Source of the DNA: Candidatus Bathyarchaeota archaeon
Lineage (GTDB): Archaea > Thermoproteota > CALKCG01 > B24 > DRYS01
DNA: 64,000 bases
Direction of reading: 5' to 3'
NCBI GenBank assembly: GCA_018396535.1
Contig: JAGTQC010000005.1
Coordinates: 94,523-158,522 of the forward strand
Within the stretch, counting starts at the first letter, position 1. Every line of letters starts with the position of its first letter. Position numbers and translations under genes: made by a program. Positions 60,165-64,000 of the stretch are shown here, piece after piece. Under the pieces are notes generated by a model. It was not told the origin of the DNA and made no database searches. It saw nothing but the letters and a program-made list of their open reading frames with translations.

Positions 60165-60534
60165 CTTCTAAAGCCCTCCTAGCCTGCTCCTCAGAGATAC
60201 TCTCAGAAGGTACTTCAAGCCCAGCGTTAGGATACCTAGCGATAGTATAATACTGCGATACCTCCGGCAGCCTCTCCACTATCCAACCATCTAGAGATAG
60301 TACATTCGATAACCCTCTATATAAAGCAACTAGATCATGCCCCCTACGCGGTCTAACTCTTAAAACACCTATATACACAGCTTTGAAAGCTTTCTCACAT
60401 GCTTGCTGAGACATGAAGGTCGATAAAGCCCAATCCCTATCCCTTAAAGCTCTCCTAGCCCTCTCTAGATCAGCCCTAGCTTCCCTAAACCAGTTTACAG
60501 CCTCCCCCCTAACCATAAAACCCCTAGATATCAT
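60112..60534 (-). CDS. HEPN-domain protein (toxin-like)
   Basis: A 140-residue helical HEPN protein. FREARADLERARRALRDRDWALSTFMSQQACEKAFKAVYIG is the usual HEPN helix pair. The RNase-type R-x4-6-H motif is present as RPRRGHDLVALY. It is directly upstream of and overlapping the MNT gene, the order commonly seen for HEPN/MNT pairs. It may act as an RNase toxin or as a nucleotide-modification partner. The start may be internal (MVRGEAVNW). Confidence 0.85.
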   Translation of the reverse strand: MISRGFMVRGEAVNWFREARADLERARRALRDRDWALSTFMSQQACEKAFKAVYIGVLRVRPRRGHDLVALYRGLSNVLSLDGWIVERLPEVSQYYTIARYPNAGLEVPSESISEEQARRALEVAEEVIRIAGSIFEGST

Positions 60535-60673
60535 AATCCATAGGATCGAGATAACCTTTACCTCGAAGTAAGGTGTAGCCAGCTATTATGGATAGCAGAT
60601 ATCCAGGATAACCATCCACTCTGAACCACATATACTGAAGACTGATATAGCCTTACATCGTTATCAACTACAC

Positions 60674-62626
60674 ATGGCTAAGCCTAGTAGAGCTGTCTTG
60701 ATAGGTTTAGATGCACCTATAGCTGGTAGGGTCTACGATTATGCTAAACGTGGTCTACTACCATACCTGAAGAAGCTTATCGATGATGGTGTTTACGCTG
60801 AGAACTATCTTGTCCCGTATCCTACAGTAACCCCTGAGAATTGGACTACCATAGCGACCGGTGCTCGTATAGGTACTCATGGTGTAACAGGCTTCTGGAT
60901 ACATATACCCGGTGACGATATATATAGTGTTAGATCTGCTTGGAATACTAGCCTATGTAGAGCAGAGTATCTATGGGATACAGCTGAGAGGTTTGGTTTA
61001 AAAAGTATAATCATAAACTGGCCCTGCAGCTATCCGGCAACGGTTAGATACAGCTATCAGCTTTGGGGTACAGGTCTCGCTCCTAACGAGTGGAGGACTG
61101 ATAGGGAGAGGGGTATACTATATGTCGCAGATCTAGCTGACGGTCAGCTATTCTCAACAGAGGACTTACCTTTTGCTTCCAGGATATATTTGAGGAAGGC
61201 TTCTGGTTGGATAGGTTTAGATCAGGGTATGGATGCTCTGGAAGCAGAGCTTAAGCTAAGCTATAGTGTATGTAGGAAGGCTGGTGAGGATGGTGAGAGA
61301 CATGCGAAGATTAGATCCCCGGATAGATGGTTCATGCTAGTATTGAATACCTCCGGGTTAGGATATGATAGAATCCTCATCGCTAAATCTAAGAGTATAG
61401 GAGATGTGTTTACAGAGTTATCCCCTGAATGTTGGAGCCCTACGATAGTAGATGAATTCCAAACTGATGATGGTGTTAGAAAGGGAGCGTTTAGATTTAA
61501 GCTTCTAGAGTTGAGTAGGGATGGATCTAGGGTACGCCTACTCGTTACACCTATATGTAACGTAGAAGGCTACTCGTATCCTCCAGATCTATCAGCTGAA
61601 TTCAGTAAGGTAAACCCGCTAGCCCCTCCAAGCCATATATTCTTCGATGGGTTAGGCTGGGGTTGGTATGATATAGATACATATCTCGAACTGATCGAGA
61701 TGGAGCATAGATGCCTAGCAGATGCAGCGGTATACCTTATGAAGAGTAGGGATTGGAACCTACTATTCATGCATATGCATGCACCAGATTGGATGTACCA
61801 CTACGCTATACCTATAGAGAAGTGGGATCCATCGAGCAGGTTCTACGAGGGAGAGGAGAAGGCTAAGCTATACGAGAAGGTGGAGCTCGAGACGTATAGG
61901 ATTATAGATAGAGCTATAGGTAGGATAGCGGAGGCTGCTGGGAGTGATTCACTTATAGTAGTAGTCTCAGATCACGGAGCTAGAGCTAGAGGCTACGAAT
62001 TCTCACCGATCGAAGCCTTAGCTGAAGCTGGTTTACTCGTATTCAAGGAAACCGGGAGCGGTAGGATTATAGATATAGAGAATTCTCTAGCTATACCAGC
62101 TCACGGCCCATGGATATACATAAACCTTAAGGGTATATATAGGCATGGTGTAGTAGATCCATCGAGATACGAGGAGATACAGGATAGGATAATCGATGCT
62201 CTATACAGCTATACAGATCCAGAGACAGGTAGGAAGCCTATAGCTCTAGCGGTTAAGAAGAGGGATGCAGCACTCCTAGGCTTATACGGTGATAGGATAG
62301 GAGATGTGGTATACGCTGTTAGGGATGATTATGGCGAGCATCATGGACAGCTACCTACATGCGAATACGGTTTAGGATCGCTTAAAGGCTTACTGATAAT
62401 ATCCGGTCCAGGAGTTAAGAAGGGTATGGTTCTGAAGAGGATAGTCTACGCTGTGGATATAGCTCCGACTATATGCTACCTCCTAGGAATACCACCACCA
62501 AGAGATACCGAAGGCTCCATAATCTACCAGATACTAGATGAGCATCCCCATCAGGGGTGTGATTCTAGAGATATAAGCCGTTCCGGTAGAGCTTCAACCC
62601 TTGGATCCTATCAAATCGAGAGTTGA
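60674..62626 (+). CDS. Alkaline-phosphatase-superfamily phosphodiesterase/nucleotide pyrophosphatase-like
   Basis: A 650-residue member of the type I phosphodiesterase/nucleotide pyrophosphatase family. The opening AVLIGLDAPIAGRVYDYAKRGLLPYLKKLIDDG is characteristic. PYPTVTPENWTTIATG contains the Thr nucleophile region, and GTHGVTGFW follows. SDSLIVVVSDHGARAR and GEHHGQLPTCE..ISGPGVKKG carry metal Asp/His residues. There is no signal peptide. Several archaeal members hydrolyse phosphonate or phosphodiester substrates, but this one's substrate is unknown. An ICMT-like membrane protein follows 49 bases downstream. Confidence 0.87.
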   Translation: MAKPSRAVLIGLDAPIAGRVYDYAKRGLLPYLKKLIDDGVYAENYLVPYPTVTPENWTTIATGARIGTHGVTGFWIHIPGDDIYSVRSAWNTSLCRAEYLWDTAERFGLKSIIINWPCSYPATVRYSYQLWGTGLAPNEWRTDRERGILYVADLADGQLFSTEDLPFASRIYLRKASGWIGLDQGMDALEAELKLSYSVCRKAGEDGERHAKIRSPDRWFMLVLNTSGLGYDRILIAKSKSIGDVFTELSPECWSPTIVDEFQTDDGVRKGAFRFKLLELSRDGSRVRLLVTPICNVEGYSYPPDLSAEFSKVNPLAPPSHIFFDGLGWGWYDIDTYLELIEMEHRCLADAAVYLMKSRDWNLLFMHMHAPDWMYHYAIPIEKWDPSSRFYEGEEKAKLYEKVELETYRIIDRAIGRIAEAAGSDSLIVVVSDHGARARGYEFSPIEALAEAGLLVFKETGSGRIIDIENSLAIPAHGPWIYINLKGIYRHGVVDPSRYEEIQDRIIDALYSYTDPETGRKPIALAVKKRDAALLGLYGDRIGDVVYAVRDDYGEHHGQLPTCEYGLGSLKGLLIISGPGVKKGMVLKRIVYAVDIAPTICYLLGIPPPRDTEGSIIYQILDEHPHQGCDSRDISRSGRASTLGSYQIES

Positions 62627-62675
62627 ACGAGAATAAGCAATATATACAGCGAACTAAAGATTTCATTATAGAGGG

Positions 62676-63494
62676 TTGCCTAGTAGAAGTGGAGGGTTCA
62701 GATCCAGGCTTACCGCGTTGATAGCATCCTGGCTTCTATCCCTACCCACCATATCCTCCACATTCTGGCTTCCTATGTGGATAGCATTATCGATAATATT
62801 CCCCACCATATTCAACTATTTTCCAGAATCACCAGCTCCGATTAGGATAGATTGGATACCGCAATGGGTTTTCCGTATACTATACATACCATGGATACCC
62901 TTCATGATAATCCCAGGTTTAGAATGGCTTACAGAATACCTTCTACTACCATGGCTATGGACTAATACACCGCTCATGATGATCATAGCATCTGTAAGGC
63001 CTATATTAGCGATAGGAGGCTTCACATTCTTCATCGGAAGCTTAACCCAGCTACTAGTCTATAAGCGTAGAGGGGTTAAACTAGTAACCTCAGGATTCTA
63101 CGGTATAGTACGTCATCCACAGTATCTAGGGATATTCATATGGACATTTGGACATATACTCTACGCGCTCCCCCTATTCCTAAGACCAGCAGATCTTATA
63201 GCATGGATAACCCTCGTATACACATACATACTACTAGCTAGAAGCGAGGAGGCTGATCTGATGAAGATACTCGGTATAGAGTATGCTAGGTATAGGGAAT
63301 CTACACCATTCATAATACCATACACACCAGCTAGGATATCTAAACCCATATCCATGCTAATCGAACGCTATACACCTAAAGCTAGATGGGCTAGGATAAC
63401 CCTAAAAATCATGATATACTTATCGGTTATAGCTACCATAGCATACCTATCATATGGTAGAACATACTGCTTCAAGGATAAACCCCCAATCTAA
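62676..63494 (+). CDS. ICMT/PEMT-like membrane methyltransferase
   Basis: A 272-residue membrane protein with about six hydrophobic helices. Its C-terminal half has LVTSGFYGIVRHPQYLGIFIWTFG followed by ARSEEADLMKILGIEYARYRESTPFIIP. This is the isoprenylcysteine carboxyl-methyltransferase/phospholipid methyltransferase signature (GxYxxVRHPxYxG, then EE..L...G..Y..Y). The start is TTG. The natural acceptor in archaea is unknown (lipid or protein). It follows the phosphodiesterase-like gene in the same direction. Confidence 0.85.
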   Translation: MPSRSGGFRSRLTALIASWLLSLPTISSTFWLPMWIALSIIFPTIFNYFPESPAPIRIDWIPQWVFRILYIPWIPFMIIPGLEWLTEYLLLPWLWTNTPLMMIIASVRPILAIGGFTFFIGSLTQLLVYKRRGVKLVTSGFYGIVRHPQYLGIFIWTFGHILYALPLFLRPADLIAWITLVYTYILLARSEEADLMKILGIEYARYRESTPFIIPYTPARISKPISMLIERYTPKARWARITLKIMIYLSVIATIAYLSYGRTYCFKDKPPI

Positions 63495-63568
63495 CCCTAC
63501 TAGATAAACCGAAATTTTTAATAAGAGATTAGTTAACCTCTATCTACTCAGGGTAGGGGAGGATAATC

Positions 63569-64000
63569 GTGAACCCGCGTAGTATAATCCTATCCTCGAT
63601 ACTATTATCTGTAATAATCGCCGTATCCATTATCACAGTATTATCCATAAACTCTACGCCTCTCTACGCTCAGATAGATATTGATTATATTACGCCTATG
63701 ATGGCTGCTTTGGATATCGATGAGCTTAAGCGTTATATCGATGATCTTGTAGGTTTTGGTTCACGTTTTACAGGTTATCCTGGATGCTATGCTGCTGCAG
63801 ATTATATAGAAGCGAAGTTTAGGGAGTTTGGTTTACAAGATGTAGCTAGGCATAGCTTTAAGGTAACTATACCATTAGATGAAGGTGCATATATAGAGAC
63901 ATCTATAGGTGAGAAGCTTAGGGTATACCCGTTATATCCTAACCGTGTATGTCCACCACAAACTCCTCCAGGAGGGTTGAAAGGAAAGCTAGTCTACGTA
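63569..64000 (+). CDS. M28-family peptidase (aminopeptidase), 3'-truncated by the window edge
   Basis: The first 144 codons of a secreted or membrane-anchored metallopeptidase-like protein; the ORF track omits it because no stop is reached. The GTG start follows GGGGAGG. Residues about 5-33 are a hydrophobic segment (ILSSILLSVIIAVSIITVLS), probably a signal peptide or anchor. The following DIDELKRYIDDLVGFGSRFTGYPG and AADYIEAKFREFGL match the N-terminal lid region of M28 peptidases (LxxxxSRxxGxPGxxxAxxYIxxxF). The catalytic domain lies beyond base 64000. Confidence 0.8.
   Translation, partial: MNPRSIILSSILLSVIIAVSIITVLSINSTPLYAQIDIDYITPMMAALDIDELKRYIDDLVGFGSRFTGYPGCYAAADYIEAKFREFGLQDVARHSFKVTIPLDEGAYIETSIGEKLRVYPLYPNRVCPPQTPPGGLKGKLVYV

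Noticed and set aside
1-64000. CRISPR arrays, complete insertion sequences, rRNA genes
   Set aside because: No regularly spaced repeats, no intact transposase with terminal inverted repeats, and no rRNA sequence were seen when reading the window.

Overview
The window reads as a chromosomal segment of a thermophilic archaeon of the TACK/Thermoproteota type. Supporting genes are LysW-dependent lysine/arginine biosynthesis, Orc1/Cdc6, archaeal RFC large and small subunits, a thermosome subunit, eL44 (L44e), SmAP, archease, an archaeal Lhr helicase, a pyruvoyl decarboxylase of the SpeD type and a SpeE. A histone-fold protein argues against Sulfolobales and most Desulfurococcales. Genes are dense, often overlap by 4 nt (ATGA/TTGA), use many GTG and TTG starts, and prefer ATA, AGG/AGA and CTA codons. 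I cannot name a genus.

Layout. 1-3.2 kb: end of argG, then lysW, lysZ, lysK. 3.2-7.9 kb: orc1/cdc6, a YbjQ-like gene, an mfnB homologue overlapping rfcL, and rfcS. 7.9-10 kb: two overlapping exported-protein genes. 10-20 kb: GH3, GH42 and GH29 glycosidases, an HD hydrolase, a dTMP-kinase-like gene, eL44, a small Lrp/AsnC-type gene apparently interrupted by a 23-nt intron, and a PAC2-family protein. 20-21 kb: a CaCA cation exchanger. 21.1-24.4 kb: a low-density stretch of decayed genes (Mg2+ P-type ATPase, zinc-ribbon protein, integrase N-terminus, Gfo/Idh/MocA oxidoreductase) around a tRNA-Thr. 24.4-37.3 kb: archease, PGI/PMI, a GlcNAc-1-P transferase, uL22, thioredoxin, glycerate kinase, NadC, Dph6, an amidohydrolase, Lhr and an FtsX-like permease. 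37.4-42.4 kb: a leuC-leuD-leuB-leuA operon followed by a LysE-type exporter with no canonical start codon. 42.4-48.7 kb: sulfatase-like hydrolase, TatD, QueT, SpeE, SpeD, PyrB. 48.8-52 kb: etfB-etfA-glcD, arranged like confurcating/bifurcating lactate dehydrogenase operons. 52-64 kb: sialidase-like protein and sugar isomerase, histone, thermosome, tRNA-Glu, AK6-type kinase, SmAP, NadX, UroD-like protein, MNT/HEPN pair, alkaline-phosphatase-superfamily protein, ICMT-like methyltransferase and the start of an M28 peptidase.

The genes suggest a heterotroph that degrades glycans (GH3, GH42, GH29, sialidase- and sulfatase-like enzymes, sugar isomerase) and makes its own lysine/arginine, leucine, pyrimidines, NAD and polyamines.

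The strongest unusual signal is at 15711-15964. A stand-alone RAM-domain (Lrp/AsnC) gene is interrupted by 23 nt that fold into a bulge-helix-bulge. Cutting at the canonical bulge positions restores the reading frame exactly. I interpret this as a tiny archaeal pre-mRNA intron in a regulatory gene.
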